Source: Phycisphaeraceae bacterium
GTDB taxonomy: Bacteria > Planctomycetota > Phycisphaerae > Phycisphaerales > Phycisphaeraceae
DNA: 10,826 nt
Direction of reading: 5' to 3'
Assembly (NCBI GenBank): GCA_029260695.1
Contig: JAJDCT010000491.1
Span: 1-10,826 of the forward strand
Shown here: piece after piece, positions 5,149-10,826 of the stretch
Numbering within the stretch: position 1 is the first letter of the stretch
Layout: each line of letters starts with the position of its first letter
The notes under the pieces: model-generated
Told to the model about the DNA's origin: nothing
Databases searched by the model: none
Seen by the model: the letters and a program-made list of their open reading frames with translations, nothing else
Program-made: the position numbers and the translations under genes

Positions 5149-5177
5149 AGTGTAGTGTTGGGCCTTCCCGCCTGCAA
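5149..5177 (-). promoter_or_regulatory. Possible promoter of the hotdog-ACP unit
   Basis: On the minus strand TTGCAG (5177-5172), 17 bases, TACACT (5154-5149). The match is moderate and the spacing ideal. The start would be near 5142, about 20 bases before ATG 5123. Another sigma factor could be used instead. Confidence 0.3.
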
Positions 5178-5251
5178 CACCGGCTGGGCGCTGAAAATCT
5201 GCCAATTCAACCATTCCCCGGATGGATCGCCGATACATAGAATGGCTTGCC

Positions 5252-5368
5252 GGGAGTTGGGGTGTCGGGTATCGGCAGACAAGGTCGTCGCTCGACGAAT
5301 TCCGGCACCCGCACCTCGGAACCCCCGAACCCCGAACCCCGAAACCCGAACCCCGAACCCCGAAACCC
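5252..5368. repeat. G-rich then C-rich heptad arrays in the divergent intergenic region
   Basis: The segment 5319-5368 is seven tandem units, mainly GAACCCC with GAAACCC variants; 5327-5347 and 5348-5368 are an exact duplicated 21-base block. A degenerate G-rich heptad stretch (5252-5275: GGGAGTT, GGGGTGT, CGGGTAT, CGG) lies upstream, and 5259-5275 can pair with 5339-5354 apart from one bulge and one mismatch. The C-rich end lies ten bases before the aminotransferase ATG. The complementary strand is a strong G-quadruplex candidate. The rest of 5124-5378 shows no gene. Confidence 0.75.
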
Positions 5369-5378
5369 GATCCTCCCC

Positions 5379-6245
5379 ATGCCCCATTCCGACCCGATCA
5401 TCTATCTGAATGGCGACTTCATCCATAAGAGCGCAGCGACCATGAGTGTCGATGAGCGGGGGACGCTGTTCGCCGACGGCGTATACGAGGTGCTTAGGTT
5501 TTACGCCGGCCGACCCCTGGCCGCGCCGCTGCACCTGGAACGGATGCGCAAGAGCCTATCGCGGATCGGTCTGGCGCCCCCGGACGACTTTGACCAACTC
5601 CCCGCGACCGCCCAGGCCCTGCTAGAGAAGAACAGCCTGCAGAACGCCAAGATCTACTGGCAGGTCACCCGGGGGCCGGCTCCGCGTAATGCGACCTTCC
5701 CCAAAGGCGTGCCCCCGACCGTGCTGATCGTCCCCAGCCACTCGGACCCATTGGATGCCGGATCCGGGGTCCCGACCCAGACCGCGGTGCTGACCCCAGA
5801 CGAGCGATGGAGCAACTGCTGGATCAAGTCCCTGATGCTCCTGCCGAACGTCTTGGCCGCCAACGCCGCGCACAAAGCCGGCTGCGACTCGGCGTTCCTC
5901 CATCGAGACGGCGCCGTGACCGAAGCCACCAACGCCAACATCATGATCGTCAGGGACGGCGAACTCTGGACCCACCCCGCAGACCGCTGGATACTCAACG
6001 GCGTGACCCGGCAGATCGTGTTGGGCCTCGCCAGGGATCTGGGGATCACCGTCCGCGAACAGGTCTACGATACCGACCAGCTTCTCACCGGCGACGAGGT
6101 GCTCCTGACCGGCACGACCATCCACGTCACCGCCGTCACTCACGTCGACGGCCAACCCATACGCAATGGTCAACCAGGGCCCGTGACCCTCCGCCTGCAC
6201 GAGGCGCTGGCCCGGTACATCGCTGGTGAATGCCTCTCAGAATAA
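5379..6245 (+). CDS. dat: Fold-type IV PLP aminotransferase, D-amino-acid transaminase-like
   Basis: Predicted 288-residue class IV aminotransferase. Landmarks match D-amino-acid transaminase: IYLNGDFI at the N-terminus, FADGVYEVLRFYAGRP (31-46), the PLP-lysine block WIKSLMLLPNVLA with K150, GAVTEATNANIMIV with E182, and ILNGVTRQIVL (205-215). The usual reaction moves the amino group between D-amino acids and 2-oxo acids to supply D-Ala and D-Glu for peptidoglycan. One deviation: the substrate loop reads TRGPAPRNATFP, so the Arg is kept (R103) but the His two residues later, typical of D-AAT, is Ala105. Specificity may therefore differ, and a branched-chain or deoxychorismate lyase-like role cannot be excluded. 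ATG 5379 gives the family-normal length. No Shine-Dalgarno precedes it; the leader is C-rich repeat. Transcribed away from the hotdog-ACP unit. Confidence 0.85.
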   Translation: MPHSDPIIYLNGDFIHKSAATMSVDERGTLFADGVYEVLRFYAGRPLAAPLHLERMRKSLSRIGLAPPDDFDQLPATAQALLEKNSLQNAKIYWQVTRGPAPRNATFPKGVPPTVLIVPSHSDPLDAGSGVPTQTAVLTPDERWSNCWIKSLMLLPNVLAANAAHKAGCDSAFLHRDGAVTEATNANIMIVRDGELWTHPADRWILNGVTRQIVLGLARDLGITVREQVYDTDQLLTGDEVLLTGTTIHVTAVTHVDGQPIRNGQPGPVTLRLHEALARYIAGECLSE

Positions 6246-6310
6246 AAAAGGCTCTACCGCAGCCAGGTCTGTCTTGTGCAGAGGTCTGCCCCATCGGATT
6301 AGAGCAATCC

Positions 6311-6435
6311 CAATCCAAGCGTAGCGTGGAGAGAGACAAACTAATCTAGCCAGAGTTGTTACCAGCCGCGGCGTGACACGCCGCGGGCCCTGCGTGGCGT
6401 CGCCCCGCAGCTATGAAAACCACTACATTGGATTG
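6311..6435. repeat. 8-base inverted repeat flanking the REP-like pair
   Basis: CAATCCAA (6311-6318) and TTGGATTG (6428-6435) are exact reverse complements on either side of the two hairpins at 6366-6410. They could close a larger folded unit or be the edges of a repeat element. The match is short enough to occur by chance. Confidence 0.3.
6366..6410. repeat. REP-like pair of GC-rich hairpins
   Basis: Two adjacent 21-base palindromic units. The first (6366-6386) is CCGCGGCGTG and its exact complement around a single A. The second (6390-6410) pairs CTGCG/CGCAG and GGCG/CGCC around one mismatch and a central T. They lie between the convergent aminotransferase and membrane-protein genes, where REP-type elements usually sit, and may end transcription from both sides although no T-tract follows. 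The 6246-6454 gap shows nothing else gene-like. Confidence 0.6.
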
Positions 6436-6454
6436 AGACTGCGCTAGATAGGGT

Positions 6455-6946
6455 TCAGGCCGGGGCGTGTTGGGTTGGTAGGTGCGCGGGCTGGTCGTCG
6501 AACAGGGTGGTTCGGATTTCATTGAGCTGTCTGCGGACCGTTTCTCGCCGCCAGTTTCGGCGGGACTCCAGATAGGCTTTGGCGTGGTGGTCGAAGGTGT
6601 CCTGAGACAGCATCAGTGTCAGGGGCGACGCCAGCGATTGGTTGTAGGCGAGCAGCACAAGCGTCCACTGGTCGCGGTATCGCAGCCCAACGAGGCTGGC
6701 GGTCGTTGAAAAAACCAACAGCGGGTGGGAGTGCTCGTGACGGTGTTTCCACCAACGGGCGACCGACAGGCCGCTTAGCAGGACGATGAGTCCGCCGGCG
6801 GCGATCAAGATCCAATGGGTGGGGATCAGCCCGTCACTGGAGAGGTGGCTTTGGATCTCGTCAATGCTCGGCCGAGCGATCACAGGCTGGGCCGGCTGGG
6901 CTTGGGCCAGGGTGCTTAGGTATGTCAGAAGCGGCGGGGTGGTCAT
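6455..6946 (-). CDS. Small single-TM membrane protein of unknown function
   Basis: Predicted 163 residues, not recognised. The first 20 residues (LLTYLSTLAQAQPAQP) could be a poor signal sequence or a soluble N-terminus. One clear membrane segment spans about 44-63 (HWILIAAGGLIVLLSGLSVA), followed by a basic WWKHRHEHSH stretch that would stay in the cytoplasm, and then a soluble domain with LVGLRYRDQWTLVLLAYNQSL and an Arg-rich YLESRRNWRRETVRRQLNEI helix. It lies 54 bases after the HEAT-repeat gene on the same strand and is probably cotranscribed. That suggests it anchors or partners the HEAT protein at the membrane, which is inference. No good Shine-Dalgarno is visible before ATG 6946. Confidence 0.72.
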   Translation of the reverse strand: MTTPPLLTYLSTLAQAQPAQPVIARPSIDEIQSHLSSDGLIPTHWILIAAGGLIVLLSGLSVARWWKHRHEHSHPLLVFSTTASLVGLRYRDQWTLVLLAYNQSLASPLTLMLSQDTFDHHAKAYLESRRNWRRETVRRQLNEIRTTLFDDQPAHLPTQHAPA

Positions 6947-7000
6947 GGTGTTACCGGCGGGGCGGTTGGGGCATATGGGAGGGTGTATTTGTGTTGCCCG

Positions 7001-8950
7001 TCAGCCCGCGGCGGCGTGCCCTTCCTGTTTGGGGTCTTTGCTGTCGGGGTCATCGGGCAAGAGGCTGTGGATCGGCAGTGGCTGAGACATCTGGTCGATG
7101 ACCTGCAGGATCACGCGCTCTGCACGCTCTCGGACCTGCGGGTCGGGCTCGGAGATAGACATCTCCGCGACTTCGCGTGCGACCTCGGCGATACCCATGG
7201 ACTCGACCAGCCACAGCGCCGAGGTCCGGTGTTGGGGGCGGGGGTCCGCGAGCATCCGGGACAGCGCGTGCAGGGCGTCGGTGGCACGCATCTTCATCAG
7301 GGCCTGGATCGCGTTGGCCCGGGCGCGGTTGGGCTCGTGTTCGCTGGTCATGTCGGCGATTTGGTCCAGATGCCGGGTCGAATCCAGCCGGGCCAGGGCC
7401 TCAACAGCGTTGGCGCGGACCCGGTCGTCCTCGTGTTCGAGTGCCGACTCGATAGCCGGGGCGGCTCGTTTGGGCTCCGCGGTCCCAAGCGCCTTGACCG
7501 CAGCGGAGACGATGTGGGGGTCCCGGTCTCTACACAGCCGAAGGATCGTGTCCTGAAGAAGCAGGCCCTGGTTCAACTCGCCGATGATCGACAGGGCGCG
7601 GAGCTTGGGCTTGGTGTCCGGGAGATTGAGTTTGTCTTGCAGCGCGGTGTGGAACCCCGGGTCGATCTTGATCAAGGCTCGACCGGCGCCGATGCGCTGT
7701 GTGTGGTTGAGCCGGTGCCAACTGTCCCACAGCCGGGAGAACGCGACGGGGACGAGCCTCTTGCCGGCGATCCGCTGGACCTGCGGATGCGGGGAGTTGA
7801 CCAGTTGAGCCAGAACCCTGGCGGTGTCCGGGTAGTGGCAGCGGCTTAGGTGCGTCAGGGCCACCCGGACGATGTGCTCCGATGGGTCTGTGCAGAAGCC
7901 AGCGATCGCGGTGTGTACTGCGGCATCGGGAGGCGCCTGCTCTGCCAGGTCCAGGAGTCTGCGCAGGGCCCCCAGCCGGGTCGCCGGGTCCGCCGCCCTG
8001 TTGATCGCAGCCAGCAGGCGGATCTGCTTGGGGCGGTCCTGCGGCAACACGGTGAGCCAGGTTGCCAGGCCCTTGGCTTGGTTCGGGTTAGCGGGATCTT
8101 TGTAGAAATCCGGGCTTGGGGTGTAGCTCTCGGTGTTCTTGATCCGCTTAAGTGGCGTCCGGTACCGCTTTAAAAGCAGCAAGTGCCAGTTGTGTAACGC
8201 CTGGCCGAATGTCCCGGAGTCGACCGAGAGCCGAAGCCCGTCTATGGCGAAGGTGTGCAATCCCGAAATGGCTAGCGTTTGCAGCAGGGCCCGGCGGACA
8301 GCAGGGGTGTCAGACCGAGTCAGCATCACGCCGGTCTGGTGCATGAGCGGGGCCCCGGTGGCTCCCAGCGAACCCAGCAGCTCGGTGATGGCAGGCAACG
8401 GCAACGAGAACATGGCCCGCAGGACGTCCTGCCGGGTGTGTTGGGTATAGAACTTGATCGCTTCCTGGACCGCCGACCGTACGAATGCTGTTTCGATAGG
8501 GTCCCAGGCCTTGTCGCTGGCCTGGTCTGGGCCTCCAGTGGTGCGCTCAGCCATCTCCAACAGGCAGCGTGCAGACTCGTCCTTGAGGTCGTCGTGGCCC
8601 TGACGGAGCTGGTCGGCGATGAGGTAGGCCTGCCTGACAGAAGCGGATCGGCGGATGATATGGACCGCGTTGGCGGGGCCAGATGATTTTTTATTGTCTA
8701 TCGCGATCCGAAGCGCCCGGGTCAGATCCGGGGCGTGTTGGAGCAGGGTATGGCGGACGGGTTCCGGCAGGCGGTGGTAATGCTCGACCAGAGCGATCGT
8801 TCCCTGGGCTTGACGGCGTTTCAGGAGGATCAGGGCCATGATTCCCAGCGCATTGGGGTCCGCGGTGGGCAAGGCCTGAGCCATCGCCTGGTCCACGCAG
8901 GTGTCCCCTAGGCTCTGCAGGTGCTTGTAGATCTGGTTGAGCTTGGCCAT
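7001..8950 (-). CDS. Large HEAT-repeat protein
   Basis: Predicted 649-residue, mostly helical protein of unknown role. The C-terminal half (about 330-620) has recognisable HEAT-type helix pairs, for example HIVSAAVKALGTAEPKRAAPAIESAL, DRVRANAVEALARL, NRARANAIQALMKM, QHRTSALWLVESMG and PQVRERAERVILQVI, spaced 30-35 residues apart. HEAT solenoids are protein-binding scaffolds. The N-terminal third (MAKLNQIYKHLQSLG onward) is also helical but less regular. The tail SLLPDDPDSKDPKQEG is acidic and probably disordered. No signal peptide or membrane segment is seen, so it is likely cytoplasmic. I prefer ATG 8950; a GTG at 8971 adds seven residues and neither has a clear ribosome site. It is followed by the small membrane protein gene, and the pair may work together. 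Confidence 0.82.
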   Translation of the reverse strand: MAKLNQIYKHLQSLGDTCVDQAMAQALPTADPNALGIMALILLKRRQAQGTIALVEHYHRLPEPVRHTLLQHAPDLTRALRIAIDNKKSSGPANAVHIIRRSASVRQAYLIADQLRQGHDDLKDESARCLLEMAERTTGGPDQASDKAWDPIETAFVRSAVQEAIKFYTQHTRQDVLRAMFSLPLPAITELLGSLGATGAPLMHQTGVMLTRSDTPAVRRALLQTLAISGLHTFAIDGLRLSVDSGTFGQALHNWHLLLLKRYRTPLKRIKNTESYTPSPDFYKDPANPNQAKGLATWLTVLPQDRPKQIRLLAAINRAADPATRLGALRRLLDLAEQAPPDAAVHTAIAGFCTDPSEHIVRVALTHLSRCHYPDTARVLAQLVNSPHPQVQRIAGKRLVPVAFSRLWDSWHRLNHTQRIGAGRALIKIDPGFHTALQDKLNLPDTKPKLRALSIIGELNQGLLLQDTILRLCRDRDPHIVSAAVKALGTAEPKRAAPAIESALEHEDDRVRANAVEALARLDSTRHLDQIADMTSEHEPNRARANAIQALMKMRATDALHALSRMLADPRPQHRTSALWLVESMGIAEVAREVAEMSISEPDPQVRERAERVILQVIDQMSQPLPIHSLLPDDPDSKDPKQEGHAAAG

Positions 8951-9094
8951 GGCTTTGTCACAGGCGATCACGAAGCAAGGGAACCGGTCACAGCCGGGTT
9001 CGCCGTCGAAATTATCGGCCTTTGGGGCTCAACGGCTGTAAACCCTGATGGGGACATAAAAAAACCATCACAAATCGGTCAGAAAACCCTTTTC

Positions 9095-9118
9095 TTGACC
9101 CCCCTGGGGGGCTATAAT
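9095..9118 (+). promoter_or_regulatory. Promoter region of the DUF2617 gene with embedded palindrome
   Basis: A perfect TATAAT (9113-9118) lies 84 bases before ATG 9203. A TTGACC (9095-9100) upstream looks like a -35 box but is only 12 bases away, too short for sigma-70. The space is filled by a 13-base palindrome, six C, T, six G (9099-9111). At the normal 17-base distance only TTTTCT is found. The -10 may work alone or with an activator binding the palindrome. The rest of 8951-9202 shows no gene. Confidence 0.45.
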
Positions 9119-9202
9119 CCCACCCACACCCCCGCCGTACGTTGTTGTTCCTAAACTAGATTGAACCCTTGTATTAACCCTCGAGAAAGTCAGGGACCGG
9201 TG

Positions 9203-9754
9203 ATGAGCGTTAGCCATAAATCCTCCAGCATCCAATCTTTTCGTCTGATGGCGTACAGCCGTCCGCTGCACCCGGAGTTGTTTGACCTCCAGGCCCGGCG
9301 GATCGACCGTCATGGGGACTACGAGGTCGAGAACTGGCTTGCCCCGGCGAGTCATGTGGTGCGTTTTGCCTTTGGCGGTGCGGTCATGACCGAAGCCGTG
9401 ATCGAGAACGCCGACCACCTCCCGGAAGTCGGCCTGGTCCATGCCTTACCTTGCCTGGGTGAAAAGGAATTCGAGTTCGAGCCCGAACCCGATGGCAAGA
9501 TCGGCTACGTCACGACCATCCAGACCGAGGCACTGACCGAGAACCTCTACGGTGCAACCCTCCGTGAGATGAAGGACTTTGCCCGTGAGACCGGCTCGCT
9601 ATCGCACAGCTACACCGATAAGGAAGGCGCCGCCTGCCTCTCTGTGTTGGATACCCAGAAGTATAGAAATGAATTCCACTTACAGAGTTACCACCTGCTT
9701 GGTAGCGCTAGCATGGTGCTGCGGACCCAGTCGATCTTCGAAGCCAAAGCCTAG
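9203..9754 (+). CDS. DUF2617 family protein
   Basis: Predicted 183-residue protein. SRPLHPELFDLQARR (19-33), an HxVRFAFGG stretch (51-59), the LPEVGLVHALPCLGEKEFEFEP region and the C-terminal LRTQSIFE match, from memory, the DUF2617 family, whose members carry RPLHPELFDV near the start and KTQS near the end. The family has no assigned function. No membrane segment or signal peptide is seen. ATG 9203 was chosen because AGGGA lies seven bases upstream and homologues begin near here; an upstream frame extension to 9161 lacks that support. It stands alone, divergent from the HEAT gene and closed by a strong terminator. Confidence 0.82.
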   Translation: MSVSHKSSSIQSFRLMAYSRPLHPELFDLQARRIDRHGDYEVENWLAPASHVVRFAFGGAVMTEAVIENADHLPEVGLVHALPCLGEKEFEFEPEPDGKIGYVTTIQTEALTENLYGATLREMKDFARETGSLSHSYTDKEGAACLSVLDTQKYRNEFHLQSYHLLGSASMVLRTQSIFEAKA

Positions 9755-9813
9755 CCCTGCTTCAAACGGGGCCCGGTTGAGGCGGTCCAGTAGCGTGACA
9801 TATTGATTCCTTT

Positions 9814-9847
9814 GAAGCCCATGTGCCTTGCATATGGGTTTCTTTTT
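9814..9847 (+). terminator. Intrinsic terminator after the DUF2617 gene
   Basis: GAAGCCCATGTGC (9814-9826) pairs with GCATATGGGTTTC (9830-9842) in a 13-base stem with two G-U pairs and a CTT loop, followed by TTTTT (9843-9847). It lies 60 bases past the DUF2617 stop. Confidence 0.8.
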
Positions 9848-9934
9848 GCCTGCCCTGCTTATCAGGAAGTGGCCTCTAAAAATAACCCCCAAACCCCAGG
9901 GATGACCGAACTGTGGGTCTCTCCGTGGATCGTA

Positions 9935-9972
9935 GGTGGATTATTCAAATCACCCCGGTAGGCTGTAAGCCT
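9935..9972 (+). promoter_or_regulatory. Two small hairpins in the aldolase leader
   Basis: GGTGGATT (9935-9942) pairs with AATCACC (9948-9954) apart from one bulged G, and AGGCT-GTA-AGCCT (9960-9972) forms a second stem that ends two bases before the GGGAG ribosome site at 9974-9978. They could tune ribosome access. No known riboswitch was recognised. Confidence 0.35.
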
Positions 9973-9984
9973 TGGGAGTTTGCG

Positions 9985-10641
9985 ATGAATGACACAGCAC
10001 GGAGCGGATTAACAGGGTTGATCGAGTCAGCCGGGGTGGTGGCGATCCTGCGCGCCGACAGCGACCGGGGCCTGCTCCGGGCCTGCCAGGCGATGGCCGA
10101 GGGTGGGCTGCGGGTTGCCGAGGTCCCGCTGACCACCCCCGGTGCCTTGGCGGTGGTCAGTCAAATCGCACAAGAGATGGCGGACCGGGTCTTGATCGGG
10201 ACCGGCAGCGTGCCGGACGCCGACTCGGTACGCCGGTCAGCCGACGCCGGGGCCAGGTTTATAGTCAGCCCGACCTTCAAGCCCGAGGTCTTGGAGGCCA
10301 GCCACGCTTTAGGCCTGCCCTGTCTCCCAGGGGCGCTGACCCCTACGGAGATCCTGACCGCTTGGGAAGCAGGGGCCGACATCGTCAAGGTATTCCCGGC
10401 CCACCGTCTTGGTGGTGCTGCGTATCTGCGTGAGGTGCTCGCGCCGCTGCCACATGTCAAGCTGATGCCGACCGGGGGCGTCCGGCTGGATTCCATCGGC
10501 GACTGGTTCGCCGCCGGTGCCGTAGCCCTTGGGGTGGGGACCAGCCTGATCCGCACCGATCTGGTGGAAGCTCAGGACTGGGACGCCCTCACAGAACACA
10601 CCCGCGCCTTTGTTTCGGCGGTCGATGCCGCCCGGGCATAG
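9985..10641 (+). CDS. eda: KDPG/KDPGal-type aldolase
   Basis: Predicted 218-residue class I aldolase that splits 2-keto-3-deoxy-6-phosphogluconate, or its galacto form, into pyruvate and glyceraldehyde 3-phosphate. The TIM-barrel landmarks are present: GVVAILRA (17-24), the general acid/base Glu in RVAEVPLTTPG (E46), IGTGSVPD (71-78), ARFIVSPTF (90-98), CLPGALTPTE (113-122), Schiff-base K135 in DIVKVFPAHRLGG, and the phosphate-binding LMPTGGV (160-166). Compared with E. coli Eda, the Arg four residues after the Glu (R49) is Thr50, so the substrate may be the galacto isomer or a related keto-deoxy acid. ATG 9985 has GGGAG six bases upstream. No Entner-Doudoroff dehydratase or sugar kinase lies beside it in this window. 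Confidence 0.92.
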   Translation: MNDTARSGLTGLIESAGVVAILRADSDRGLLRACQAMAEGGLRVAEVPLTTPGALAVVSQIAQEMADRVLIGTGSVPDADSVRRSADAGARFIVSPTFKPEVLEASHALGLPCLPGALTPTEILTAWEAGADIVKVFPAHRLGGAAYLREVLAPLPHVKLMPTGGVRLDSIGDWFAAGAVALGVGTSLIRTDLVEAQDWDALTEHTRAFVSAVDAARA

Positions 10642-10660
10642 ACCGGGGCCACAGAGATAA

Positions 10661-10690
10661 TTGAGCCCGTAGGCCGGTCTGTCCGATAAA
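10661..10690 (+). promoter_or_regulatory. Possible promoter of the last gene
   Basis: TTGAGC (10661-10666), 18 bases, GATAAA (10685-10690): eight of twelve consensus positions. It would give a leader of about 100 bases carrying the palindrome CTATGCATAG (10700-10709) and the odd palindrome CAGTGC-A-GCACTG (10730-10742), either of which could be a protein or RNA site. Confidence 0.3.
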
Positions 10691-10796
10691 GATGTCCGTC
10701 TATGCATAGCAGGGGTTGCCCGACGTGGGCAGTGCAGCACTGACACCCACACACCCGCGCTCGGCCCACAAGGCCAGCCTTGACGGAGACATCACC

Positions 10797-10826
10797 ATGT
10801 TCAAGAAGACACTGCTGCTTATGTTG
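10797..10826 (+). CDS. Start of a probable secreted or membrane protein (cut by window edge)
   Basis: ATG 10797 has GGAG at 10785-10788, eight bases upstream. The ten codons present read MFKKTLLLML: two Lys followed by a hydrophobic run, the start of a Sec signal peptide or signal anchor. Nothing can be said about the mature protein. Confidence 0.6.
   Translation, partial: MFKKTLLLML

Noticed and set aside
5319..5368. CRISPR array or telomere
   Set aside because: Units are 7 bases without spacers, so not CRISPR; the array is internal with genes on both sides, so not a chromosome end.
5124..5534. N-terminal extension of the first hotdog gene
   Set aside because: The frame runs through the heptad repeats (repeating VSGFGVRG) and into the opposite-strand aminotransferase gene; the FabZ domain is complete from ATG 5123.
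6983..7849. 288-residue plus-strand frame
   Set aside because: Antisense to the HEAT-repeat gene, rich in Gly, Arg and Val as expected for a shadow frame; no motif.
10309..10752. 147-residue minus-strand frame at the right end
   Set aside because: Antisense to the aldolase gene; no motif and no sign of a start site.

Overview
The window reads as GC-rich bacterial chromosome with a more AT-rich accessory segment at its left end. A planctomycete, possibly of class Phycisphaerae, is my best guess. It rests on the mix of hotdog dehydratase/acyl carrier genes, a DUF2617 protein, a large HEAT-repeat protein with a small membrane partner, and many starts without a Shine-Dalgarno. This is inference; no rRNA or other marker gene is present.

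Left accessory part (1 to about 2455). A DUF433-type antitoxin-like gene runs leftward off the window edge under a good promoter whose -10 lies in a dyad. Next comes an IS1-type transposase with a perfect TTGACA-17-TATAAT promoter that places its ATG at the expected transcript start. Then follows a compact two-gene cassette absent from ordinary gene calls: a 58-residue basic protein overlapping a gene with the look of an ADP-ribosyltransferase-fold toxin. The cassette has its own promoter, a leader dyad, a 10-bp perfect hairpin that covers the start codon of the second gene and the stop codon of the first, and an intrinsic terminator folded into the last codons of the second gene. This is the best candidate for an undescribed toxin-antitoxin or defence module here.

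Central part (2469 to 6245). A WYL-domain regulator, a FabZ-like hotdog protein, an atypically long acyl carrier protein and a second FabZ-like protein lie on the minus strand. The last three probably form one unit transcribed in the order 5123 to 3695. Divergent to it is a fold-type IV PLP aminotransferase resembling D-amino-acid transaminase. Two genes here (the atypical hotdog gene and the aminotransferase) share an unusual leader: a G-rich heptad stretch, a spacer of several dozen bases, then a C-rich heptad stretch abutting the ATG, with the two stretches complementary and no Shine-Dalgarno.

Right part (6246 to 10826). A REP-like pair of hairpins separates the aminotransferase from a convergent pair of minus-strand genes: a 649-residue HEAT-repeat protein followed by a small one-TM membrane protein. 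On the plus strand follow a DUF2617 gene with a strong terminator, a KDPG-type aldolase gene with hairpins in its leader, and the first ten codons of a gene that seems to start with a signal peptide.
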